Assembly: GCA_963807305.1 (NCBI GenBank)
Contig: CAWEBN010000008.1
Coordinates: 310,001-374,000 of the forward strand
DNA: 64,000 nucleotides
From: JAOPZW01 sp963807305
GTDB lineage: Bacteria > Actinomycetota > Thermoleophilia > Solirubrobacterales > Solirubrobacteraceae
Direction of reading: 5' to 3'
Below the pieces are notes generated by a model. It was given only the letters and a program-made list of their open reading frames with translations, was not told the origin of the DNA and made no database searches. Made by a program: the position numbers and the translations under genes. This document shows, in pieces, positions 24,309 through 33,103 of the stretch; position 1 is the stretch's first letter, and each line of letters opens with the position of its first letter.

Positions 24309-25372
24309 TGCCCGGCGTCTCGGACAGCCGCTGGGCCGCCGAGGGCACCACGCCCGGGGCGATCGAGGCCGCGCTGCGCGAGATGCTCAAGGAGCGCCAC
24401 GCGGAGAACGAGTCCTTCTCCCCCGCCCGGGCGCTGAACATGGTCTGCGTCGTCGACAAGGCGTGGAGCGGCGAGGTGGCCAACCGCCTGCGCAACGTCG
24501 GGCGCTACCACGCGTCGCGCACGATCGTGCTGGCGGTCGAGCCCAAGCGTACGCGGCTCGACGCGGTGGCGACGATCGCCAGCGACACCCACCCGAAGGC
24601 GGGCGAGTTCGCCCTGCTGCGCGAGACGGTCATCGTCGACGTCGGCGACAAGCACCTTGCCGCCCTGGACACGATCGTCGATCCGTTGGTGGTCACCGAT
24701 CTGCCGACGGTGCTGTGGTCACCGCACGGCCATCCCGAAGCCGTCGACGTCCTGCTGAGCCTCGCCCAGGTCGTCCTGCTGGACTCGATCGACGACCCGG
24801 ACATCAACGACGGGCTCGAGCGCGCGCGGGAACTGCTCCACAAGGCCTACGTGGTCGATCTCGCATGGCTGCGCTCGACGCCATGGCGCGAGCGCGTCGC
24901 GGCGACCTTCGACCCCGATCACCTGCGCCCCGACCTGCGCCACATCAGCGCGGTCACCGTGCGTCACAACCCGGAGTCCGCGGCCGCTGCGCTGCTGCTC
25001 ATCGGCTGGCTCGCCTCGCGCCTGGGCTGGCAGCCGTCGAAGCTCATCCCGCGCAACGGGTCGCTGACCGGCAAGGCCCACGGCAAGCGCCAGGACGTGG
25101 ACCTCTGCCTGGAGCCCGATCCGCGCCAGAGCGTCCGCGGCTTGGCCGGCCTGACTCTGGAGACGGCCTCGGGTCGCCATCTGGAGCTCGACCGCGGGCC
25201 GGGCGGCCTGCGCGCCCGGTATCGAAACCGCAAGGGCGACGAGCGCGAGTGGACGGTCTTGGGCGCCTCGCGCGGCGAGGCCGGCATCCTCGGCGAGGGC
25301 ATCCGCCAGGCGCTCCTGCGCGACGCGACGTACGGGCCGGCGCTCGACGCGGCCAACGCGCTGGCGCCGTAG
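24308..25372 (+). CDS. opcA: OpcA, glucose-6-phosphate dehydrogenase assembly protein
   Basis: 354 residues from ATG 24308, sharing one base with the zwf stop (TGATG). Recognised OpcA features are an N-terminal TTPGAIEAALREMLKERHAE, NMVCVVDKAWSGEVANRLRN, VVTDLPTVLWSPHGHPEA in the centre and DPDHLRPDLRHISAVTVRHN. OpcA tunes Zwf oligomeric state and affinity; in cyanobacteria it is the redox-sensitive adaptor. Few Cys are present here, so redox control is not evident. A perfect 22-bp tandem duplication spans the stop codon (25363-25406). Confidence 0.93.
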   Translation: MPGVSDSRWAAEGTTPGAIEAALREMLKERHAENESFSPARALNMVCVVDKAWSGEVANRLRNVGRYHASRTIVLAVEPKRTRLDAVATIASDTHPKAGEFALLRETVIVDVGDKHLAALDTIVDPLVVTDLPTVLWSPHGHPEAVDVLLSLAQVVLLDSIDDPDINDGLERARELLHKAYVVDLAWLRSTPWRERVAATFDPDHLRPDLRHISAVTVRHNPESAAAALLLIGWLASRLGWQPSKLIPRNGSLTGKAHGKRQDVDLCLEPDPRQSVRGLAGLTLETASGRHLELDRGPGGLRARYRNRKGDEREWTVLGASRGEAGILGEGIRQALLRDATYGPALDAANALAP

Positions 25373-25406
25373 CTCCGGCTCGCCGGCGCCGTAGCTCCGG
25401 CTCGCC
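25363..25406. repeat. Perfect 22-bp tandem duplication across the opcA stop
   Basis: Bases 25363-25384 and 25385-25406 are identical. The unit begins GGCGCCGTAGCTCCGGCTCG. The first copy holds the opcA TAG. Likely replication slippage; no regulatory sense is evident. Confidence 0.9.
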
Positions 25407-25465
25407 GACGCGACCTCCTGACGCCACGTCGTGAGCGTCGTCGCAGCCGGGTAGACCGTTCGACC

Positions 25466-25888
25466 ATGCCCACGTCACCGCTTCCATCCGAGCTTCGAGA
25501 GCTGCTGGCCAAGCCGAACCCGGCCGTCATCGGCACGGTCACCCCTGACGGCCGGCCGAACACCGTCGCCACGTGGTACCTGTTCGAAGACGGGCGCATC
25601 CTCGTCAACATGGACGAGGGGCGCCGCCGCCTCGACTACCTGCGCACCAACCCGCGCGTCTCGCTCACCGTCCTCGACGGTGAGGAGTGGTACCGCCACG
25701 TCAGCCTTCATGGGAGCGTGACGCTCGCCGACGACCCCGACCTGGCCGACATCGACCGCATCTCACAGCACTACACGGGCAGCCCGTACGCCCAGCGCGA
25801 CCGCGGCCGGGTGAGCGCGTGGATCGAGATCGAGAGCTGGCACGCGTGGAACGGCGGTCGGGCCTGGCACGGGAACGCGGCTTCGTAG
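25466..25888 (+). CDS. PPOX-class flavin/F420-dependent oxidoreductase
   Basis: 140 residues, the split-barrel PPOX fold. NPAVIGTVTPDGRPNTVATW (residues 18-37) begins the first strands, and RILVNMDEGRRRLDYLRTNP and RVSLTVLDGEEWYRHVSLHG continue with the cofactor-binding pattern; IEIESWHAW ends the barrel. Actinobacterial members reduce diverse substrates with F420H2 or FMN. It appears monocistronic or paired with the ICMT-like gene downstream. The same frame stays open after its TAG for 21 codons to a second TAG, then continues into the ICMT-like gene. Confidence 0.88.
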   Translation: MPTSPLPSELRELLAKPNPAVIGTVTPDGRPNTVATWYLFEDGRILVNMDEGRRRLDYLRTNPRVSLTVLDGEEWYRHVSLHGSVTLADDPDLADIDRISQHYTGSPYAQRDRGRVSAWIEIESWHAWNGGRAWHGNAAS

Positions 25889-25984
25889 GCCGTCTCGGTC
25901 GGCGAGGACAACATCGTGGCGCTCGACGAGTTGACCACGAGCATGGAGTCCTAGGCCGGTCACTTCTGCTATCGCCTGGCCACC

Positions 25985-26536
25985 GTGCTGCTGAACCTGA
26001 CGCTCGTTGGCTGGGCTCTGCTCGAGCTGAGCCTTCGCGTGCGCGAGGGCCTTCAGTCCAGGGGCCGCACCGACCACGACCGCGCCACGCGGATCCTGAT
26101 CGCCGTCGCGATCGGGAGCGCGATCGCGCTGGGCATGTGGTCGGCGAGAGCGGCTCCGTCGCTCCGGCTACCCGGCCCGTATCGGGCCGCCGGGCTGATC
26201 GTCATGTGGCTGGGGCTGGCGATCCGCGTGTGGGCGATCGCCTCGCTCGGCAGGTCGTTCCGCACCACGGTCGAGGTCGACCCCGAGCAGGCCGTCGTCT
26301 CGAGTGGCCCCTACCGGTGGGTTCGCCACCCGTCCTACACCGGCCTGCTCCTGATCCTGTCGGGGTTCGGCCTCGCCCTCGGCCACTGGCCGGCGCTGGT
26401 GGCCTGCGTGGCGCTCCCCCTGCCGGCGCTGTTGCGGCGCATCCAGGTCGAGGAGGCCGAGCTGACCCGCGTGCTCGGCGAGCCCTACGAGGCCTACCGG
26501 AGACAGACCAGGCGGCTCATCCCGGGCGTCTGGTGA
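25985..26536 (+). CDS. ICMT-family membrane methyltransferase-like protein
   Basis: 183 residues with GTG 25985 as the first usable start; no Shine-Dalgarno is evident, so the N-terminus is uncertain. There are four hydrophobic segments (LLNLTLVGWALLELSL, ILIAVAIGSAIALGMWS, AAGLIVMWLGLAIRVWAIA and LLLILSGFGLALGHWPALVA). The diagnostic ICMT/PEMT motif is SSGPYRWVRHPSYTGLLLIL, with EEAELTRVLGEPYEAYRRQT near the C-terminus, the SAM-binding signature. The family methylates lipids, isoprenylated targets or small molecules at the membrane; the bacterial substrate is unknown. Confidence 0.82.
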   Translation: MLLNLTLVGWALLELSLRVREGLQSRGRTDHDRATRILIAVAIGSAIALGMWSARAAPSLRLPGPYRAAGLIVMWLGLAIRVWAIASLGRSFRTTVEVDPEQAVVSSGPYRWVRHPSYTGLLLILSGFGLALGHWPALVACVALPLPALLRRIQVEEAELTRVLGEPYEAYRRQTRRLIPGVW

Positions 26537-26588
26537 ACGACCCTCGGGGGCTCGAGGCCGGCGGTGGCGCCTCCCGGCCGGCCCGCCA

Positions 26589-28745
26589 TCAGGAGTGCCC
26601 GAAGCGGACGTTGGGGAGGATCCGGTCCAGCCAGCGCGGCAGAGCCCACGCGTGCCGCCCGAAGAGGCGCATGAGCGCCGGGAGCAGGACGAGCCGGACG
26701 AGCATCGCGTCGAGCAACACGGAGACGCCGAGGATCACCCCCATCTCCTTCGGCGGCAGCGGCCCGGAGAGCGCGAAGGTGAAGAAGACGGCGACCATCA
26801 CCGCCGCGGCGGCGAAGATGACGCGCCCGGACTGCGCGAGGCCGCCGACCACGGCTTCACGCGGGTCGTGTGTGCGATCCCAGTGCTCCTTGGCCGAGGC
26901 GAGCAGGAACACGGTGTAGTCCATCGAGATCGCGAAGATCATCGCGAAGAAGAACACCGGTGCCCACGCGTCCATGAAGCCCTGCGACTCGAAGCCGAGC
27001 AGGCCGGCGCCGTGGCCGTCCTGGAAGATCAGCCGCCCGACCCCGAAGGCGGCCGCGGTGGCGAGCAGGTTCGTGACGACCGCGAGCGCGGCGATGACCG
27101 GCGCGCGGACCGCGACGAGCAGGAGCAGGAAGCCGAGTGTCAGCACGACGCCGATCAGGAGCGGCGTCTTCTGGCGCAGCGCGTGCGCGAGGTCGTGGTT
27201 CTCGGCGGTCTGTCCGCCGACGAGCGCCCCCGGCGGCAGAGCGGCGCGGAGTCGGTCGATCGTCCGCCCGACGGCCGGGCTCGACGGGTCGGCCTTGGGC
27301 ACCGCCTGCACGAGGGCGAGGCCGCCGGCCCCGGGCTGGGATGCGAGCACGCGGGCGATGCCGGGGTCGCGCTGGGCGGCGACCGCGACGGCAGCAGCCT
27401 GACCTCGCGGCGTGGCGATCTGGAGCGCTCCCGGCGCGCCGGCGCCGAAGGCCCGCTGGATCTGCCCGTAGCCGATGCGGGAGCCGTCGCCCTTGGGGAC
27501 GACCTTGATCGACGGCATGCCTGTCTTCAGCCCGAGGACAGGGAGGGCCAGCAGGACGAGCGCGAGCGCGGCGGCGGGAGCCAACACGTGCGCGCGGCGC
27601 CAGAGCCGTTCGCCCCAGCGCCTCGAGCGCGTGGTGCGGTGCTCCCCGGAGTGCACCCATCGAAGCGGTAGCGCGTTGACCTTCGGGCCGAGCTTCGTGA
27701 GCACGGCGGGCAGCAGGGTCAGCGTCGCCGTGAGCACGAAGAGGACGCTGATGATGATCCCGAGGGCCGTCGACCGGAACGCCGGGCTGGGCACGAGCAG
27801 CACCGCGGAGAGCGAGACCAGCACGGTGAGCCCGGAGAACAGGACGGCCTTCCCGGCGGTGTCCATCGTCACGGCGACCGCATCGCGGATGCCGAGCCCT
27901 GATCCGAAGAAGGCGCCCCGGAAGCGGTGCACGATGAAGAGCGCGTAGTCGATCCCGAGCGCGAGCGAGAACATGAGCGCGAAGTTCATCGCCCAGATCG
28001 AGATGTCGAAGCTGTGCGTCAAGAGCGACAACAGCCCGGCGGACGCGACGAGGCCGAGGATCGTCAGCAGCAGCGGCAGCCCGGCGGCGACGAGCGAGCC
28101 GAAGGCGAGCACGATGATCGCCATCGTCACCGGCCAGGAGAGGAACTCCGACTTCATCATCGCCGCCTTGTTCGCGGTGTTGAAGTCGCTCCAGACGCCG
28201 GATGAGCCGGTGAGCGAGACGGTGACCGCGGGGGTGCCGGCAGCCTTCAGCTTCGACTTGAGCGAGTCGGCGGCAGCCACCATCGCTGTCGGGCCGGCCT
28301 TCGCGCCGGCCGTCACGACCGCGGTGTGGCCATCGGGGGAGACGCCCGCGCCGGGACGTGGCCGTTGCACGGAGGCGACGCGCTTGTCCCCGGCGAGACC
28401 GCGCTCGACGCGGCGGATCGCCCGTTGGAACTCAGGTGCCGAGGTGGTCACCGACGAGGAGTGGACGACGACGGTCAGCGCCGAGCTCGAAAGCCCGGCG
28501 AAGTTCCGCTGGATCAGCGTCCGGGCCTGCACCGACTCGGAGCCGTCTGCCTGCCAGCCGGCACCCGACAGGGCCGTCTCGACCTTCGGTGCGAAGGCCG
28601 CGAGGGCTACGGCGACGATCGCCCACACGGTCAGAACCGCGCGCACGTGGTCGGCGGCGAAGCGGCCGAGCCTGCCGACCGGGCCGACTCGAAGGTGCTC
28701 GCCGGCCGCCGCGCCGGGACGGGCCGGTATCGCGATCGTCGCCAT
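26589..28745 (-). CDS. MMPL/RND-family membrane transporter
   Basis: 718 residues from ATG 28745, preceded by a purine-rich GAGGGG. Twelve transmembrane segments fall in two halves, each with a large periplasmic loop after helix 1. The MMPL signatures are ALMFSLALGIDYALFIVHRF in the first half and FAMIFAISMDYTVFLLASAK in the second; the Asp-Tyr pair carries the proton relay. Actinobacterial MMPL proteins export lipids, glycolipids or drugs by proton antiport. No TetR regulator is adjacent. A second MMPL gene lies at 55585-57778. Substrate unknown. Confidence 0.92.
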   Translation of the reverse strand: MATIAIPARPGAAAGEHLRVGPVGRLGRFAADHVRAVLTVWAIVAVALAAFAPKVETALSGAGWQADGSESVQARTLIQRNFAGLSSSALTVVVHSSSVTTSAPEFQRAIRRVERGLAGDKRVASVQRPRPGAGVSPDGHTAVVTAGAKAGPTAMVAAADSLKSKLKAAGTPAVTVSLTGSSGVWSDFNTANKAAMMKSEFLSWPVTMAIIVLAFGSLVAAGLPLLLTILGLVASAGLLSLLTHSFDISIWAMNFALMFSLALGIDYALFIVHRFRGAFFGSGLGIRDAVAVTMDTAGKAVLFSGLTVLVSLSAVLLVPSPAFRSTALGIIISVLFVLTATLTLLPAVLTKLGPKVNALPLRWVHSGEHRTTRSRRWGERLWRRAHVLAPAAALALVLLALPVLGLKTGMPSIKVVPKGDGSRIGYGQIQRAFGAGAPGALQIATPRGQAAAVAVAAQRDPGIARVLASQPGAGGLALVQAVPKADPSSPAVGRTIDRLRAALPPGALVGGQTAENHDLAHALRQKTPLLIGVVLTLGFLLLLVAVRAPVIAALAVVTNLLATAAAFGVGRLIFQDGHGAGLLGFESQGFMDAWAPVFFFAMIFAISMDYTVFLLASAKEHWDRTHDPREAVVGGLAQSGRVIFAAAAVMVAVFFTFALSGPLPPKEMGVILGVSVLLDAMLVRLVLLPALMRLFGRHAWALPRWLDRILPNVRFGHS

Positions 28746-28972
28746 CTTCAGCCCCCCTCGATCCCGATCGAGCCATCCGTGGCCGCTGAGCGATGGTCGC
28801 GATCGGACGCAGAGTGACGGCACATGCCGGCGGTGACGGCGCGGCTTGCCCGCGAGCACGACACGGTCTTCATGAGATTGGTCATGCCGAGGACCGTACG
28901 ATCGGAGGACCGCCACTTCATCAGGCATTCGCCCGATCTTTCGACGGCCCCCGGCGAGGCGACGCCGGCGCT
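28746..28972. other. 227-bp intergenic stretch
   Basis: Lies between two minus-strand genes (the HD-GYP/LuxR gene and the MMPL gene). It presumably holds the MMPL promoter. I see no clear hairpin, repeat or conserved RNA motif in it. Confidence 0.4.
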
Positions 28973-30532
28973 CTAATCGGCGGTCATCAGGCCATGCTTC
29001 ATCGCGAAAAGGCTCGCCCGTGCGCGATTGGAGACGCCGATCTTCGAGTAGATGTGCTCGACGTGGCTACCAGCCGTCTTGCGCGAGATCACGAGCCGCT
29101 CGGCGATCTCCTTGTTCGACAGCCCGCGCACGAGCAGCCGCAGGACCTCGATCTCACGGTTCGTCAGGCCCGCGGGCCCCTCGCGCCGGCGCCTGACCGG
29201 ATGGCCCGCCGCGCGAAGCACGGCGTCGACCGCGTCGCCGTCGAAGAGCGCGCGCCGGACGCCCGCGCGCAGCTCGGTCGCGGCCTGCTCGGCAGTGCGC
29301 GCGCCGCGGTGAGGCCGCGGCTCGGTCATCGCGTGATAGGCGTCGGCCGCCGCGAGGATCCGCCCCGCAGGCGCGATCGCGTCGCCCGAGAGTCCACGCG
29401 GATACCCGGAGCCGTCGAGACGCTCGTGGTGTTGCACGGCGATGGCTCCGACCGACGCCAGTGCCCCTGATGACGCGAGCATCCGCTCGGTCAGGTACGG
29501 ATGCAGGCGCACCCGTTCGAGCTCCGCCGCGGTGAGCGTCCCGCGCTTGTCCCAGATCGCGTTGGAGACGCCGAGGCGACCGAGATCGTGCACCAGCCCG
29601 GCCCTGCGCACGAGCCTGGCATCCGCGTCCGAGAGGCCGGACATCGTCGCGGCTGCGCCTGCGAGGTCGGCCACGCCGCGCGAGTGGCCGATGGTCCACG
29701 GCGACTTCAGGTCGGTGAAGTCGGCGATCGCCTCCAGCGCGGACCCCAGCTCTTCGTCGGAGAGCACGATCCCGAGCGCCGGCTCCGCTTCGATCACCGC
29801 CGGCCAGGTCGTCACCGCGTCGATGTCCCTGAACAGTGTCGGCGCCTCGGAAGAGAAGACCTCCACCAAAGCCGGGTCGAACTGGGTGCCGCTGCGCTCC
29901 CGAGCGACCGCGACCGCGGCCTCCACGCCTCCGGTCCGGTGGTAGACCTCGACGACGTCTGCGAGGCTCACGAGCCGCGCGGGCACGAGGATCTCGCTGC
30001 CCTTGGCCTCCGCCGGCACCCCCTTGCCGTCCCAGCGCTCGAACGTCTGGTACAGGCCTTCGCGGACCTGTGCGCCGAGTCCCAGCCGACCCGCCAGATC
30101 GTTGGTGGCCAGCCAGTGATTCTCGATCATCTCGCGGGCGGCGCGCCGCCCACCGCCGACGAACTTCACGCCCAGGCGAGCGCGCTCCGCCAATCCCCGA
30201 CCGGCGCCGACGTGAGTCACCACGAAGGCCTTCGCAGGCAAGCCGGTCATGTCCACGTGGTGGGCGTCGGCCTTGAGCGCCATGTCGTCGCCGAACCACT
30301 TCGCCTGCTCGTACGCGTCGACGTGACACCCGACCCACGCGATCAGGCCGACGTAGTACACGACCGCCCGCGTGTTCTCATCGAGACCCAGCCGCTCGGC
30401 GAGGCGCAACGCGATCAGCGATTGGCGCATCGCGTGCTCCATCGGCTGGCCCAGCCCCAGGTCGGTCCCGAGGGAGATCATCGCGATCAGCTCGGCCAGC
30501 CGGACGCGCGTTTCTGTCGGGGGCGCCGACAT
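28973..30532 (-). CDS. HD-GYP phosphodiesterase-like protein fused to a LuxR DNA-binding domain
   Basis: 519 residues. The first third (about 1-230) resembles a diverged HD-type domain (LRLAERLGLDENTRAVVYYV) that lacks a clean HD pair. Residues about 280-430 form a good HD-GYP domain: HSRGVADLAGAAA, GLVHDLGRLGVSNAIWDKRG and AVQHHERLDGSGYPRGLSGD. The C-terminus (about 455-515) is a LuxR helix-turn-helix, LTNREIEVLRLLVRGLSNKE, then ISRKTAGSHVEHIYSKIGVS. No receiver domain is present. A plausible role is a transcription factor whose DNA binding responds to c-di-GMP or another nucleotide through the HD-GYP part; this is inference. Confidence 0.87.
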   Translation of the reverse strand: MSAPPTETRVRLAELIAMISLGTDLGLGQPMEHAMRQSLIALRLAERLGLDENTRAVVYYVGLIAWVGCHVDAYEQAKWFGDDMALKADAHHVDMTGLPAKAFVVTHVGAGRGLAERARLGVKFVGGGRRAAREMIENHWLATNDLAGRLGLGAQVREGLYQTFERWDGKGVPAEAKGSEILVPARLVSLADVVEVYHRTGGVEAAVAVARERSGTQFDPALVEVFSSEAPTLFRDIDAVTTWPAVIEAEPALGIVLSDEELGSALEAIADFTDLKSPWTIGHSRGVADLAGAAATMSGLSDADARLVRRAGLVHDLGRLGVSNAIWDKRGTLTAAELERVRLHPYLTERMLASSGALASVGAIAVQHHERLDGSGYPRGLSGDAIAPAGRILAAADAYHAMTEPRPHRGARTAEQAATELRAGVRRALFDGDAVDAVLRAAGHPVRRRREGPAGLTNREIEVLRLLVRGLSNKEIAERLVISRKTAGSHVEHIYSKIGVSNRARASLFAMKHGLMTAD

Positions 30533-30621
30533 GCCGCGAGTCTAAGGACCCATCTGGGCGGTCACCGGCGGCCGGACGGCCGAGCGGCCGGCCGACCAGC
30601 GCTCGACGACCCGGCGCGCCG

Positions 30622-31104
30622 CTAGGGCGTGACGCGGCGCAGCTCGCCCGGCGCGGCGAGCCGGACCTCGCGACGGTGGCCGGCGTCGCGGCGGCGCCGC
30701 TCGTCCTCGGGCGTCTCCGGCTCGAGGACGGGCAGCAGCACGGGCTTCTCGTCCTCGCCGAGGGCGACCATCGTCAGATACGCGGTGCACGTGTGCGTGA
30801 CGTCGCCGGTCGGCACGTGTTCGGCGTCGACGCGCACGCCGACCTCCATCGACGTGCGCCAGGTGGCGTTGACGGTTGCCCGCAGCGTGATCACGTCGCC
30901 GACCTTCACGGGCGCGCGGAACTTCATCGCGTCCACCGCGGCAGTGACCACGCGTCCTCCCGCCAGGCGCGTCGCAGCGATCACCGCCACGTCGTCGCAC
31001 AGCTTCATCACCCAGCCGCCGTGGACGTTGCCGGCCAGGTTCGCGTCCTGCACGCCCGTGCGATAGGTGAGCACCGAGATCGTCTCCGCGGGGCGGCGCG
31101 CCAT
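30622..31104 (-). CDS. Acyl-CoA thioesterase, hotdog fold
   Basis: 160 residues from ATG 31104. Hotdog thioesterase motif NLAGNVHGGWVMKLCDDVAV (residues 23-42) contains the catalytic Asn/His-Gly-Gly and Asp of the YciA/BACH type, with the central strand FRAPVKVGDVITLRATVN. The C-terminus is a charged tail (PEDERRRRDAGHRREVR). It hydrolyses acyl-CoA to free fatty acid and CoA; chain length is not predictable. It is divergent from the PLP decarboxylase. Confidence 0.9.
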   Translation of the reverse strand: MARRPAETISVLTYRTGVQDANLAGNVHGGWVMKLCDDVAVIAATRLAGGRVVTAAVDAMKFRAPVKVGDVITLRATVNATWRTSMEVGVRVDAEHVPTGDVTHTCTAYLTMVALGEDEKPVLLPVLEPETPEDERRRRDAGHRREVRLAAPGELRRVTP

Positions 31105-31183
31105 GACCGGGCCATCTTGGCAGCCTCGGAGGAGAACGGCAGTGGGGCTCGCCCGCTGGTCCCGGGCTGGCAGGATCCCGCCG

Positions 31184-32611
31184 ATGACGGACCCCGACCG
31201 GCGCGACGCCACGCTCGATCTCACCGACCAGGACCTCCGCGCCCTGCTCGCCGGCGTGACTGCCCTGGCGGAGCAGGAGGTCGCCGCCGCTCGGTCCGGG
31301 CCCGTGTTCGAGCGTCCGCCGTCCGCAGCGGAGGTCGACCGCATGGTCGGCGCCGACCGGCCGTTGCCGGCTGACGGCGAGAGCGTGGAAGAGCTGCTCG
31401 CGGCGTGCGCGGTGGTCCTCGGCGCCGGGCGGCGGACCACGCCCACCTTCTTCGGCTACGTGCAGTCGCCGCCGGCGCCGGTTGCGGTGGCCGCGGACCT
31501 GCTGGTGTCGGCGGCCGATCAGAACCTCACGTCGTGGCGGTCGGGCCCGGCCGCGGCGGCCGTCGAACACCAGACGCTGCGCTGGCTCGGCGAGTTCGTG
31601 GGGTTCGACGCGGGGGCGACCGGGATCCTGGTCAGTGGCGGGTCTGCTGCCAACCTGACCGCGCTCCTCGTCGCGCTGCACGCCGTGACAGGCCCCGACG
31701 ACGACCGCCGCGCGATGCGGGTCTACGCGTCAGCCGAGACGCACTTCTCCGTGGCCAAGGCGGCGACGGCGCTCGGCGTGAGGGTCGAGCCGGTGGCCGT
31801 CGACCGCGACCGCCGGCTCGACCCCGCGGCGCTGCGGGCGGCGATCGCCTCCGACCGTGCCGCCGGCCTGTTGCCGATCTGCGTCGTCGCCAACGCCGGC
31901 ACGACGTCCACCGGCGCCGTCGACCCGCTGGACGCGGTGGCCACCGTCGCGGCCGACGCGGGCGTCTGGCTGCATGTGGACGGCGCGTACGGGGCGCCCG
32001 CCGCGGCCGACCCCGCCAGCCGCCGGCTCTTCGCCGGCCTGCACCGCGCCGACTCCCTGTGCATCGACGCCCACAAGTGGCTCTACGCCCCGGTCGACTG
32101 CAGCGCGCTGCTGTTGCACGACGCGGCGGCCACTGCACGGGCCTTCGGCGCCGGTGCCGACGACTACGTCCGCGTCCTCGCCACCCAACCGGCGGAGACC
32201 TTCGCCTTCTGGGACCACGGGCTGGAGCTCAGTCGCCGCTTCCGGGCGCTCAAGCTGTGGGCGACGCTGCGCTTTCACGGCGCTCGCCGGCTCGCGGCCG
32301 CGATCGGCGAGGACATCCGCCTCGCCGCCCACCTCGCCGAGCTCGTCGCGGCCGCGGACGACTTCGAGCTCCTCGCCGGCCCGGGGCTGAGCATCTGCTG
32401 CTTTCGCCATGCGCCGACACACGTCGACGAGCGGGCGCTCGACGCCCACAACGAGCGGATCCTGCAGGCGCTGCAGCGCGACGGTCGCGTCTACCTGTCG
32501 AACGCGACCGTCGACGGGCGCTTCGCTCTACGGGCCTGCATCACGAACTTCCGCACCACGGGGGCGGACGTCGAGCGGGTGCTCACGGTCGTGCGCGACC
32601 TCGCCGGCTGA
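31184..32611 (+). CDS. PLP-dependent group II amino-acid decarboxylase family protein
   Basis: 475 residues from ATG 31184. The fold type I decarboxylase pattern is present: SGGSAANLTALLVALHA (PLP phosphate), VVANAGTTSTGAVDPLDAVA, the Asp in WLHVDGAYGAPAA and the PLP Lys in SLCIDAHKWLYAPVDCSALL. The C-terminal domain includes CITNFRTTGADVERVLTVVR. Relatives decarboxylate aromatic amino acids, glutamate or related compounds; the exact substrate cannot be read. It stands alone between a divergent thioesterase and a convergent VOC gene. Confidence 0.9.
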   Translation: MTDPDRRDATLDLTDQDLRALLAGVTALAEQEVAAARSGPVFERPPSAAEVDRMVGADRPLPADGESVEELLAACAVVLGAGRRTTPTFFGYVQSPPAPVAVAADLLVSAADQNLTSWRSGPAAAAVEHQTLRWLGEFVGFDAGATGILVSGGSAANLTALLVALHAVTGPDDDRRAMRVYASAETHFSVAKAATALGVRVEPVAVDRDRRLDPAALRAAIASDRAAGLLPICVVANAGTTSTGAVDPLDAVATVAADAGVWLHVDGAYGAPAAADPASRRLFAGLHRADSLCIDAHKWLYAPVDCSALLLHDAAATARAFGAGADDYVRVLATQPAETFAFWDHGLELSRRFRALKLWATLRFHGARRLAAAIGEDIRLAAHLAELVAAADDFELLAGPGLSICCFRHAPTHVDERALDAHNERILQALQRDGRVYLSNATVDGRFALRACITNFRTTGADVERVLTVVRDLAG

Positions 32612-32630
32612 CCCCGGTCGCCGCGCTCGT

Positions 32631-33014
32631 CTAGAGGGTCGCGTAGAGGTCCACAGGGACGCCGTCGGGGTCGCGGAGCTGCGCGTATCGCTGACCCCAG
32701 AAGGCATCCCATGGCTCCTTGTCACCGTGGTGACCGGCGCTGATCATCTGCGAGTAGAGGCTGTCGACTTCGGCCGGGTTGTCACATTCGAGCGCGAGGC
32801 TGAGCTGATTGCCGGACTGCCGCGTCCACTCGGGGCGGAACTTCCTTATCTCGTCCTCGGAGTCGAGCATCAGCCGCAGGCCGTTCGAAAGGGAGATGGT
32901 GACGTGTCCCTCCTCCGGCGTGTTCGGTACGTCGAGGCCGAGCTGACGGTAGAAGTCGAGCGATCGGGCCATGTCGGAGGCGACGATGCCGAGCGCGTTG
33001 AGCGATGGAGCCAT
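32631..33014 (-). CDS. VOC-family (glyoxalase/bleomycin-resistance-like) protein
   Basis: 127 residues from ATG 33014, chosen over the ATG at 33029 because GGGAGAA sits at a good distance before it. A single VOC domain has two beta-alpha-beta-beta-beta modules: LNALGIVASDMARSLDFYRQ at the start and LRDPDGVPVDLYATL at the end; HVTISLSNGLRLMLD and QLSLALECDNPAEVDSLYSQ lie between. The Glu/His metal ligands of enzymatic members are not all obvious, so it may be a binding or resistance protein. Convergent with the decarboxylase. Confidence 0.87.
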   Translation of the reverse strand: MAPSLNALGIVASDMARSLDFYRQLGLDVPNTPEEGHVTISLSNGLRLMLDSEDEIRKFRPEWTRQSGNQLSLALECDNPAEVDSLYSQMISAGHHGDKEPWDAFWGQRYAQLRDPDGVPVDLYATL

Positions 33015-33103
33015 ACCGTGTTCTCCCATGTAGCTGTTCGGGAGCGGTTCTACGCGGCCCGTGCGGCCACGTCTTGCAGGTTTCGGACTCGGAGGCGGGG
33101 CGC

